Shown in pieces: positions 1 to 6,483 of a stretch of DNA of 21,275 bases. The translations under genes and the position numbers were made by a program. This stretch comes from XYA12-FULL-58-9 sp001798605. GTDB lineage: Bacteria > Myxococcota > XYA12-FULL-58-9. Location: NCBI GenBank assembly GCA_036736205.1, contig DAINMX010000093.1, positions 1-21,275 on the forward strand. The letters are read 5' to 3'. The notes beneath the pieces are model-generated. The model worked only from the letters and a program-made list of their open reading frames with translations, did no database searches and was not told where the DNA came from. Position 1 is the stretch's first letter. Each line of letters opens with the position of its first letter.

Positions 1-677
1 CCGCCATCCCAAAGAACGACATCCGCCTCTTTCTCGGCGGCAGACAAGATATCGGCGTAATCCACACCTGCAAACACCAAGGAGCCTTGATTGATGTGAG
101 GTTCATATTCCTCCATCTCCTCGATGGTGCACTTCTGCTTCTTCATGTCGTCCAGTGATGCGAAGCGTTGGCACCGTTGGGCGGCCAGATCGCCGTAGGG
201 CATCGGGTGACGCACGGCCGCAACCTTGAGCCCACGGGCTTTGAGCACCTCTGCCACCGCCCGCGTCGTCTGGCTCTTGCCGCAACCGGTACGCACAGCA
301 CAAATTGAAATGACCGGTTTCTTGGCCGGCAGCATCGTTTCAATCGGGTCGGGCAAAATGAAGTCCGCTCCGGCCGCATGCACAACGGACGCGCGACTCA
401 TCACGTAGTTGTAGGGTACGTCACTGTATGAGAAGAAAACCTGTCTCACACCATGCTTCTTGATCAAATCGGCGAGCTCGGACTCATCGAAGATGGGGAT
501 TCCTTTCGGGTATAACCTACCGGCAAGCTCTGCCGGATAGGTTCGGTCGACAATGTACGGGATTTGCGTGGCAGTAAAAGCCACCACCTCATACGCGTCG
601 TTGTTGCGAAAACGAATGTTGAAGTTGTGAAAATCTCTGCCAGCGGCACCCATGATGATGGACTTAATGCGGGACAT
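1..677 (-). CDS. Cyclic 2,3-diphosphoglycerate synthetase-like P-loop protein (partial, 3' end off the window)
   Basis: About 225 N-terminal residues are visible and the frame stays open to the window edge. The start ATG at 677 follows a good GGAGGA ribosome site (GAATGGAGGAACA-ATG). The N-terminus (MSRIKSIIMGAAGRDFHNFN) and the P-loop TGCGKSQTTR at about residues 130-139 match, from memory, the predicted GTPase family COG2403, often annotated as cyclic 2,3-diphosphoglycerate synthetase. In that family an N-terminal Rossmann-like part precedes a P-loop NTPase part, total length about 440 residues, so roughly half is missing here. Family members in bacteria are rarely characterised, and the diphosphoglycerate role comes from methanogens, so the biochemical function here is only a family label. 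It is divergent from the nuclease lipoprotein gene at 885. Confidence 0.8.
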   Translation of the reverse strand, partial: MSRIKSIIMGAAGRDFHNFNIRFRNNDAYEVVAFTATQIPYIVDRTYPAELAGRLYPKGIPIFDESELADLIKKHGVRQVFFSYSDVPYNYVMSRASVVHAAGADFILPDPIETMLPAKKPVISICAVRTGCGKSQTTRAVAEVLKARGLKVAAVRHPMPYGDLAAQRCQRFASLDDMKKQKCTIEEMEEYEPHINQGSLVFAGVDYADILSAAEKEADVVLWDG

Positions 678-715
678 TGTTCCTCCATTCGTTCCAATGT
701 GATGGCAGTCGGGGA

Positions 716-752
716 GGTTGAGGTCAACCCGGCGCTGCTAGGTGCAGTGCAC
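716..752. promoter_or_regulatory. Two small perfect inverted repeats in the divergent intergenic region
   Basis: Between the divergent genes starting at 677 (minus) and 885 (plus) lie GGTTGA-GG-TCAACC at 716-729 and GTGCA-G-TGCAC at 742-752. Both are perfect and could be operator half-sites for dimeric regulators. On the minus strand the first contains TTGACC, a -35-like hexamer, but I see no good -10 at the right distance. An AT-rich stretch (GATAGATTATTCATTTGA, 759-776) could hold a -10 for the plus-strand gene. Nothing else is seen in this 207-bp gap. Function is inferred only from symmetry and position. Confidence 0.3.
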
Positions 753-884
753 GCATAGTGATAGATTATTCATTTGAGTCCGCCGGTGTCGCACACAACT
801 CTTCGCCCGATTTTTGCGCTCGTCTTCCATCGAGGCGTTTTGCTTTCCCTGCGGACATTCGGTGAAAGGTGGTATGTAGCCAAC

Positions 885-1421
885 ATGCGCTTTGCTTTGT
901 CGATGTGTATTGCCATCACCATTTCGGCCTGTTTGACAACAGACGATTCGGCCCTACCACCGCCCCCGCCGATCCCTGGGGACTCCGGCGTCAGCTTGTT
1001 GCAAGATCCAGTGCTCGTGCTGCGTGTTGTCGACGGTGACACCATCGTCATCGAGCGCAATGGCGTCGAAGACAGGATTCGCCTCAAGGGGATAGACACA
1101 CCCGAGCTGTTTGCTTCACCGCCGGAGCCTTTCTCCGACGAAGCACGAATCTACGTCAACAACAATGTCGGCACCCGCATCGACCTACAATTCGACAGCG
1201 GTTGTCCCGAGCCCCCCGAGGAGCTGTGTCGTGACAGTCAGCCGGTTCCAAGATTGCTGACCTATGTCCGTTTGGCCAACGGGTCTGATCTCGGCGCGCG
1301 CCTCTTAGAAGTGGGTCTCGCCAAGGTTTACGTGTTCAACAACGAAGATTTTGACCGTAAACAACAATACTTGTCGCTGGAGGCGGAAGCGAAATCCAAC
1401 CGGGTTGGCCAGTGGCAATAG
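885..1421 (+). CDS. Staphylococcal-nuclease-like (thermonuclease family) lipoprotein
   Basis: A 178-residue exported nuclease. Start ATG 885 is chosen because it gives a lipoprotein signal peptide with lipobox ISAC and lipid-bearing Cys16, followed by TTDD and a short Pro-rich linker (25-31); an open frame extends further upstream to 774 but would bury the signal. AGGTGG at 867-872 may be the ribosome site, though the spacing is long. The SNase fold starts near residue 43. Arg66, Asp71 and Glu74 (RLKGIDTPEL) keep the spacing of S. aureus R35/D40/E43, and Arg123 in VPRLLTYVRL fits R87. The catalytic set therefore looks complete, predicting a calcium-dependent phosphodiesterase on DNA or RNA, anchored in the envelope. 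A Pro/Glu/Cys insert around 107-120 (CPEPPEELC) could form a disulfide. It converges on the gene at 1520. Confidence 0.85.
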   Translation: MRFALSMCIAITISACLTTDDSALPPPPPIPGDSGVSLLQDPVLVLRVVDGDTIVIERNGVEDRIRLKGIDTPELFASPPEPFSDEARIYVNNNVGTRIDLQFDSGCPEPPEELCRDSQPVPRLLTYVRLANGSDLGARLLEVGLAKVYVFNNEDFDRKQQYLSLEAEAKSNRVGQWQ

Positions 1422-1453
1422 CCAGTGACTCTCATCCAACGTTCATTGGCACA

Positions 1454-1500
1454 AAAACAAAACGGGCGCTGAAGCATAACTCCAGGGCCCGCCTTGTTTT
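1454..1500 (-). terminator. Intrinsic terminator between convergent genes, biased to the minus strand
   Basis: AAAACAAAACGGGC (1454-1467) and GCCCGCCTTGTTTT (1487-1500) form a 14-bp stem with a 19-nt loop. In the minus-strand RNA all 14 positions pair, two as G-U, and the 3' arm is the U-rich GTTTTGTTTT. In the plus-strand RNA those two positions are A-C mismatches. It therefore suits the small lipoprotein gene (stop 1520) best and may also stop the nuclease gene (stop 1421). Confidence 0.8.
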
Positions 1501-1519
1501 CAGATTGTACCTGAGATCC

Positions 1520-1714
1520 TTACTCGGCAGGAGCCTCAGTCGCCTCGGCTGTTCCCTCGGCTGGTGCTTCGGTAGCTGCGGCACCCTCTGCTGGCGCGGC
1601 CTCGGCAGTAGCCTCAGGCGCTGGCACCGCATCTGCGTTCGCATTGGAGCTTGCACATGCTCCAAGTCCCAAGCCCAGCACACCAACAAACGCCAACGTC
1701 ATCAACTTACGCAT
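1520..1714 (-). CDS. Small Ala/Glu/Pro-rich lipoprotein
   Basis: A 64-residue protein starting at the second of two close ATGs (MRKLMTLAF). This one is preferred because AAGGAG lies 8 nt upstream, whereas the ATG at 1720 is only 2 nt away. A classical signal peptide (MRKLM, hydrophobic core VGVLGLGLG) ends in lipobox LGAC. The mature part is low-complexity, built from Ala, Glu, Pro and Thr with near-repeats of EAPAEG, and no folded domain is visible. Such small lipoproteins are common spacer or surface-coat type proteins in proteobacteria, but no specific role can be assigned. It has its own terminator downstream (1454-1500). Confidence 0.75.
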   Translation of the reverse strand: MRKLMTLAFVGVLGLGLGACASSNANADAVPAPEATAEAAPAEGAAATEAPAEGTAEATEAPAE

Positions 1715-1755
1715 TCCCATCGCTCCTTGCCCCGTAAAAACGAGGTCATTTTTGG

Positions 1756-1769
1756 GGACCCGCGGGTCC
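1756..1769. repeat. 14-bp perfect palindrome in divergent promoter region
   Basis: GGACCCGCGGGTCC reads identically on both strands. GGTCCC at 1773-1778 can alternatively pair with GGGACC at 1755-1760. It lies 42 bp upstream of the small lipoprotein start (1714) and about 115 bp upstream of the plus-strand gene (1884), so it may be an operator or part of the minus-strand 5' leader. No protein can be named. Confidence 0.4.
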
Positions 1770-1813
1770 GGCGGTCCCGATTACCAGATCCACCCCCCGC
1801 GCAAGGAGGCATA

Positions 1814-1870
1814 TTGCAGAATTTTCGACTTGAAGCAATGCCCTCTTCCCTTGATCCCGCGCCTCCCTAA
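1814..1870 (+). other. Possible short leader ORF with a strong ribosome site
   Basis: AAGGAGG at 1803-1809 is a near-perfect anti-16S match. It is followed 4 nt later by a TTG (1814) that opens an 18-codon frame (residues end MPSSLDPAPP) and stops at 1870, 13 nt before the ATG of the next gene. The ribosome site is not in register with a nearby start for that gene. It may be a translated leader or a decoy. Confidence 0.2.
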
Positions 1871-1883
1871 TACTCCCAAGGCC

Positions 1884-3092
1884 ATGGCTCCGATAACGAT
1901 TCTCCTCGTATGTCTTGCTGGATCGACCCATACCGTCATTGTCGCGTTGCGCGACGGTAGCAAATCGATGGTAGAGCAAGCCGCAACTTCTCCAAAGATC
2001 GCGGGCCACGTCATCTCGCAGGAGGAGCTCCGATTACGGCTCGGGGGCAACGAGACTCTGCGCACACTCGATAGGTCGAGTCTCGAAAAGATGTTGGACG
2101 ACGCCCGCGACCTCGAGGCGCGCTTCGACCCGACCGGTGCCGCCGCCTTGCGGACGGCGATGATCACGGCCTTCGACACCTGCCCACGCCCCTCCCCCGA
2201 CGTGACCGCTCTGGTCGCCACCGCAATGCAGGACGCCGCCGCTGCGCTGTTGAGCGAAGGCCAAACAAACAAGGCTCTGGATGCTGCAAAAGCCACCTTG
2301 CAGCGTTTCCCAGACACGATGGTGGACAGCAGCCGTCACCCTCCCGACGTTGTGGATCTATTTGACCATGCAAAGCACAACCTTGCATCCGGCCCCCATG
2401 CCAACGTGTCTCTCGTCGCCAAAATTCCTGGAACTTTTGTCATCGAGGGAGCACGGCCAACCATCGTAACCGCCGCAATCGTAGTCGCGTTGCCCATAGG
2501 AAGATACCGAGTCTGGTGGGTCGGCGAGTCGGGCACATCTTTGCCACACTGGTTCAATGTCACCACGGAGAGAGCGGCAATAGAGATCGAGCCAAGTTGG
2601 GAAACGAAAACCGAGTTGGTGCCTGTTGTGTCCCTTGCCTGCACCGACACCTGTGCCGACGATCTCCGATCCCTGGGCCAACGTGTCGGTGCCAACCGAG
2701 CCATCGGCGTAGGCGGTGGAGACAGCTACGACGTCGATGTGGCAACCGGCGAGACCCATCCCTGGCAGCAGCCCCTTTCTGCCGATCAGCAGGCGGCGCT
2801 TGAAATGGCCGTGCGACCCCAGTTCAGCCCCTGGTACCTTGTGCCCGTCGGGGTGGGACAGTTCGCACAGGATCGCCCCTTCTTTGGCGGAGGTTACGCG
2901 GCAGCTCAGGCGGGACTCTTGGCCTGGCATCTCTACACTTGGCAGCGCCACGCCACGGCCGTGGACGAGAATGACCACGCCGCCGAGCCAAACCTGCGCA
3001 GCCAACGTAATCTTTCCGCAATTCTGTTTTACAGCTCGATTGCCGCGAGCGTTGTTGAGGCTTTGATTGTCGGCTGGGCTACGGGAAAGTGA
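1884..3092 (+). CDS. Secreted or membrane protein of unknown function with two C-terminal hydrophobic segments
   Basis: About 402 residues. An N-terminal hydrophobic stretch (APITILLVCLAG) resembles a signal peptide. The ATG at 1884 has only a weak ribosome site; in-frame TTGs at 1830 or 1851 would add a more basic n-region, so the start is uncertain. Residues about 40-160 are helical and charged, TPR-like in feel (LLSEGQTNKALDAAKATLQR). A middle beta-rich part follows (IPGTFVIEGARPTIV...YRVWWVGESG), resembling PEGA-like domains. The C-terminus has a QFAQDRPFFGGGYAAAQAG element and a hydrophobic helix near residue 380 (LSAILFYSSIAASVVEALIVG). From memory, deltaproteobacterial proteins with TPR, PEGA-like and GxGQF...AxQA ends share this layout, but their function is unknown. 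It converges on the RNase G/E gene, 36 bp away. Confidence 0.7.
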   Translation: MAPITILLVCLAGSTHTVIVALRDGSKSMVEQAATSPKIAGHVISQEELRLRLGGNETLRTLDRSSLEKMLDDARDLEARFDPTGAAALRTAMITAFDTCPRPSPDVTALVATAMQDAAAALLSEGQTNKALDAAKATLQRFPDTMVDSSRHPPDVVDLFDHAKHNLASGPHANVSLVAKIPGTFVIEGARPTIVTAAIVVALPIGRYRVWWVGESGTSLPHWFNVTTERAAIEIEPSWETKTELVPVVSLACTDTCADDLRSLGQRVGANRAIGVGGGDSYDVDVATGETHPWQQPLSADQQAALEMAVRPQFSPWYLVPVGVGQFAQDRPFFGGGYAAAQAGLLAWHLYTWQRHATAVDENDHAAEPNLRSQRNLSAILFYSSIAASVVEALIVGWATGK

Positions 3093-3128
3093 TTCTCAAT
3101 CCCCATCCAGTGCGACTGCCATGGCTCC

Positions 3129-4649
3129 TCAAGTGCGAACGATCTCGTAGTGCTCGCGATGGAAGCCCTCGCGAGCAACAGGGATAACCCGCGTGCCGTG
3201 GCGCGCCTCAATCCGCTCGATCTCCTCTGTCTGTGCGTCGTAGAGATAGTCCGCTACCGATGGCTCCATGTTTACCAGGACGGTGAGAGCGTGAGTTCGA
3301 GTGAGGGTACGAACGATGGCGCGCAGAATCTCATTGGCGACGGTCTGTTCCGTTTTGATGAACCCCCGACCTTTGCAATAGGGACACGCGTGGGTGAGCA
3401 CATGGCCAAGACTCTCCCGCACTCGCTTGCGGGTCATCTCAACGAGACCTATCTCGCTCATTCGAACAATCGTGGTCTTCGCCTTGTCGCGTTTGAGCGC
3501 CTCCTGCATCGCTTCCAGAACCTTCTCCCGATTGTTGGCGGCGGCCATATCGATGAAATCAATAATGATGATTCCACCAATGTTGCGCAGCCGAACCTGA
3601 TAGACGATCTCCTTGACCGCCTCGAGATTGATCTGAGTGATGGTGTCCTCGAGGCTCGACTTGCCGACAAAACGCCCTGAGTTGACATCGACGACCGTCA
3701 AGGCCTCCGCCTGGTCGATGACAATGTAGCCGCCACTCTTGAGCCAAACCCGACGCTCCAGGGCCCGCTCGATCTCGACCTCGACACCGAAGTGGTCGAA
3801 GATTGGCCCGGAATCGTTGTAGAGCTTGATCCGCGACTCTCCGCCGGGTTCAAAAGAGGCCACAAATTCGCAAATTCGAGCGTGGTCCGCGGCGTTGTCG
3901 ACAAACACTTCGTCAACGTCATCGGTGAACAAATCGCGGGTAGCGCGCAATGCCAAATCGAGATCGGTGAAGATGAGCCGAGGTGTCGGACCGGATTCAC
4001 CACGTGCTAGAATCCCTTTCCACATCTGCGTCAAAAACCTCGCCTCGCGCAACAGGCCGTCTGCTGACTCACCCTCAGCGGCGGTACGAACAATGAAACC
4101 TACGTCGTCATTGCGCCCACCGAGGACTTGCTTGAGTCGTTCACGTTCCTTGGGATCCTCGATGCGTCGAGACACACCGATGTGATCGGAAAACGCCATG
4201 ACCACCAGGTTTCGCCCCGGAATGGTCACATGACGGGTGAGCCGCGCCCCCTTTGTACCAAGGGGCTCCTTTTGCACCTGAACGAGGATCTCTTGGCCCT
4301 GTTTGAGAATGTCCGCGATATTGGCGAGCGGCGCTGTGCGGAAACCACGTTGCCCGCCGTCTTCATTGCCTGTGCTATTGGACGCCAGGTCACCGCCATT
4401 GTCATCCGCTTGGGAAGGCACAGTGGGCAATGCGTCGTTGACGTAAAGAAACGCGGTGCGATCGAGACCAATATCGACAAACGCCGCCTGCATCCCGGGC
4501 AACACCCGCACCACACGGCCTCGATAGATGTTGCCAACCACGCCTTGCTCGGCAATACGCTCGACATAGACCTCCACAGGAACGCCGCCTTCGAGGAAAG
4601 CGACGCGCACCTCCGTGGGATTGCTATTGATGATCAACGAACCCGGCAT
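3129..4649 (-). CDS. rng: Ribonuclease G/E
   Basis: A 506-residue endoribonuclease for 5'-monophosphate RNA decay and rRNA processing, cytoplasmic. The start at 4649 (MPGSLIINSNPTEVRVA) is chosen by alignment with E. coli RNase G (MTAELLVN...); an ATG 9 codons upstream (4676) is also possible, and neither has a clear ribosome site. An S1 domain spans about 36-138 (GNIYRGRVVRVLPGMQAAFV) and carries an acidic Gly/Asn insert at 78-104. The catalytic metal ligands are Asp321 (DVNSGR) and Asp364 (IIIDF). The zinc-link CPYCKGRG gives Cys422 and Cys425. Length fits RNase G, and the long RNase E C-terminal scaffold tail is absent. It lies 76 bp downstream of the PLP enzyme gene on the same strand, perhaps co-transcribed. 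Confidence 0.95.
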   Translation of the reverse strand: MPGSLIINSNPTEVRVAFLEGGVPVEVYVERIAEQGVVGNIYRGRVVRVLPGMQAAFVDIGLDRTAFLYVNDALPTVPSQADDNGGDLASNSTGNEDGGQRGFRTAPLANIADILKQGQEILVQVQKEPLGTKGARLTRHVTIPGRNLVVMAFSDHIGVSRRIEDPKERERLKQVLGGRNDDVGFIVRTAAEGESADGLLREARFLTQMWKGILARGESGPTPRLIFTDLDLALRATRDLFTDDVDEVFVDNAADHARICEFVASFEPGGESRIKLYNDSGPIFDHFGVEVEIERALERRVWLKSGGYIVIDQAEALTVVDVNSGRFVGKSSLEDTITQINLEAVKEIVYQVRLRNIGGIIIIDFIDMAAANNREKVLEAMQEALKRDKAKTTIVRMSEIGLVEMTRKRVRESLGHVLTHACPYCKGRGFIKTEQTVANEILRAIVRTLTRTHALTVLVNMEPSVADYLYDAQTEEIERIEARHGTRVIPVAREGFHREHYEIVRT

Positions 4650-4673
4650 TCCGGCAGCATAGCCGAATGCCGG
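4643..4673 (-). promoter_or_regulatory. Hairpin over the RNase G/E translation start
   Basis: On the minus strand CCGGCATTC (4673-4665) pairs with GAATGCCGG (4651-4643). Inside, GGC (4664-4662) pairs with GCC (4655-4653) around a 6-nt loop, with one bulged base. The ATG at 4649 lies within the 3' arm. If that is the true start, the hairpin would hide it. Self-regulation through 5' hairpins is known for E. coli rne; here it is inferred. Confidence 0.4.
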
Positions 4674-4725
4674 CATACATCAAAACTAGCTTCACAACGA
4701 CACAACGGACTATCGAGCTGCGTGT

Positions 4726-6249
4726 CTATTTGCGTCCTAGCAAACCCCTGGAGCGCTGTTTGATCTGCTCTTTGGCCGAATCGACGATGAGAACTTTCGT
4801 CGCATCAAGCTTGTTCATCCAGTCCAGCACGTCATTTCCGTACTTTTCAAATAACGCCATGACCGGATCACCTGAGGATTCAGTGATCTTGTTCATGTCT
4901 CGGGCATCAAAATCCGGATGATACATCTTTTCGATGACCTTCCTCACCCCCAGCTGTCCCATTTTGCCGAGTGCCTGGGGGATCTTGGCCAACATGCCGT
5001 ACATCGCCGCGTTGCCCCCCACCAATTCGGGATGCGACTTGACGTAGGCAACCACCTCGATCAGATCCGAGAAGTACTGGTCCAGTATGCCGGCATGGTG
5101 CGCCGTCACGGTCACGTGAATCCCGTTTGGATGTTGCAGGCGATCGTGGTGCCATCCCCTCTCCTCCATTTGATCGGCCACCACAAAGATGTCGACATCC
5201 GGGTCACAGGAGCGATAGGAAACCAGCGACATGTGGGGCTTCCCCATGATCTCGAGCTCGGGTATCGCCCCAATGCGTTCAATAACCTGCCGGGTGACCT
5301 CCATCGTCTCCTTTGCCATAGCCATGTAGCCATTCTTTCCCAGGTGCTTCATGGCCGCCCAGGCAGCGGCGATCGATCCCCCCGACTTGGTCCCCTGCAT
5401 GGCGGGTGATACATAGATGCCCCCCAGCCACACCGTGCTCACGTAAAATTGGTACTTCAAATAGTCGATGTTCTTGTACAGAACGACCGACGCCCCTTTC
5501 GCCGAATACCCGTATTTATGAACATCGGCAGAAATGGAAGTGACTCCATCAACCCTGAAGTCAAACTTGGGTATGGAGAACCCGAGCTTCTCCACCCAAG
5601 GCAACATGAATCCACCAATGCAACAATCGACATGAAACGGCAGTTTCTTCTGTCGGGCGATGGCCGCAATCTCCTCGATGGGATCCACCACCCCTTGGGG
5701 ATACTGTGGCGCGGAGGCCGCTAGGGCAATGGTGTTGCGACCAATCTTCCTCTTCATGGCCCTGACGTCCACCGTAAAATCGTCTTTGAGAGGTGCCTCC
5801 ACCAACTTGATGTTGAAGTAGTCGGCGGCCTTTCTGAAGGCCGGGTGCAGAGATGCTGGGCCCACGACCTCCGGCCGGCGGACCCACGGCTTGTGCGTCC
5901 TTGCCCGTTGCCGATAGGCGTACATGGCCATCATGATGCTTTCTGTGCCACCCGACGTCATCGTGCCGACAACATTGCCGTCTCCATGGAGCATGTCGGC
6001 GCACATCTCGACGATCTCCGTTTCCATCTGTTTGAGACTGACAAAGGCCATAGGATTCAAAAAATTCTCCGCGAAGAACGACGCGTAGGCTTTCTTCAAC
6101 AGATCGGTGTGCTCATCGGAAAGATGGTAAACGAGGCTCCAAACCTTGCCTTGCCGCCAATCCGCGTCATCCTTCTTCTTCGCTTGCATCTCTTCCAAGA
6201 GGACTTGGGCGTCTACGCCCTCTTCGGGAATGTTCATCAGTTTTCTCAT
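4726..6249 (-). CDS. PLP-dependent lyase/decarboxylase of the sphingosine-1-phosphate lyase group
   Basis: A 507-residue group II PLP enzyme. Start ATG 6249 has AAAGGAA about 9 nt upstream and fits the family N-terminus; the longer frame upstream has no similarity. Phosphate-binding TSGGTES lies at 98-104, cofactor-contacting Asp208 in HVDCC, and Schiff-base Lys245 in SADVHKYGYSAKG. The segments YQFYVSTVWLGGIYVSPAMQG and IHVTVTAHHA follow the pattern of eukaryotic SGPL1/Dpl1 and bacterial SPLs more than glutamate decarboxylase. The predicted reaction is cleavage of a phosphorylated long-chain base to ethanolamine phosphate and a fatty aldehyde. No N-terminal membrane helix is present, so it should be soluble, as in bacterial SPLs. 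Substrate is not proven: other amino-acid decarboxylases share the fold. It is divergent from RNase J. Confidence 0.85.
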   Translation of the reverse strand: MRKLMNIPEEGVDAQVLLEEMQAKKKDDADWRQGKVWSLVYHLSDEHTDLLKKAYASFFAENFLNPMAFVSLKQMETEIVEMCADMLHGDGNVVGTMTSGGTESIMMAMYAYRQRARTHKPWVRRPEVVGPASLHPAFRKAADYFNIKLVEAPLKDDFTVDVRAMKRKIGRNTIALAASAPQYPQGVVDPIEEIAAIARQKKLPFHVDCCIGGFMLPWVEKLGFSIPKFDFRVDGVTSISADVHKYGYSAKGASVVLYKNIDYLKYQFYVSTVWLGGIYVSPAMQGTKSGGSIAAAWAAMKHLGKNGYMAMAKETMEVTRQVIERIGAIPELEIMGKPHMSLVSYRSCDPDVDIFVVADQMEERGWHHDRLQHPNGIHVTVTAHHAGILDQYFSDLIEVVAYVKSHPELVGGNAAMYGMLAKIPQALGKMGQLGVRKVIEKMYHPDFDARDMNKITESSGDPVMALFEKYGNDVLDWMNKLDATKVLIVDSAKEQIKQRSRGLLGRK

Positions 6250-6483
6250 GGTGCCGTTCCTTTCCGCTCCCCACTTCCCTCGCCGCACAAGCCATCTGCC
6301 GCACACAACCCATCCGTCCGGGAAGTCCACGCCTGGTGGTGAGACAGTCGTCGCCCTACCACATAATGAGCGCCATTGTGATCAGTATTGAACCAAGGCC
6401 TCAGCCCATCGCGCCTCCAATTCCGGCAACTCCGGCAACTGGGACGGTTTGTGACCTTGCTCGTTCCTTGGTATGCAGAATCG
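6250..6483. promoter_or_regulatory. Divergent intergenic region between PLP lyase and RNase J
   Basis: This 234-bp gap must hold promoters for both directions. CATAAT at 6362-6367 is a fair -10 for the plus strand. On the minus strand CATTAT (6368-6363) is the matching candidate, with TTCAAT 18 bp upstream. No -35 is convincing. A perfect 9-bp tandem repeat, TCCGGCAAC twice, occupies 6422-6439 near the RNase J start. No RNA gene is recognised. Confidence 0.3.

Noticed and set aside
1412..1870. 152-codon plus-strand frame across the small lipoprotein
   Set aside because: It runs through the terminator and opposes the lipoprotein, which has a signal peptide and ribosome site; only its last 18 codons were kept as a possible leader.
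4128..4763. 211-codon plus-strand frame
   Set aside because: Opposite the RNase G/E gene, whose catalytic motifs are unambiguous.
6250..6330. 27-codon N-terminal extension of the PLP lyase
   Set aside because: Arg/Gly/Trp-rich with no family similarity; the ATG at 6249 has a proper ribosome site.
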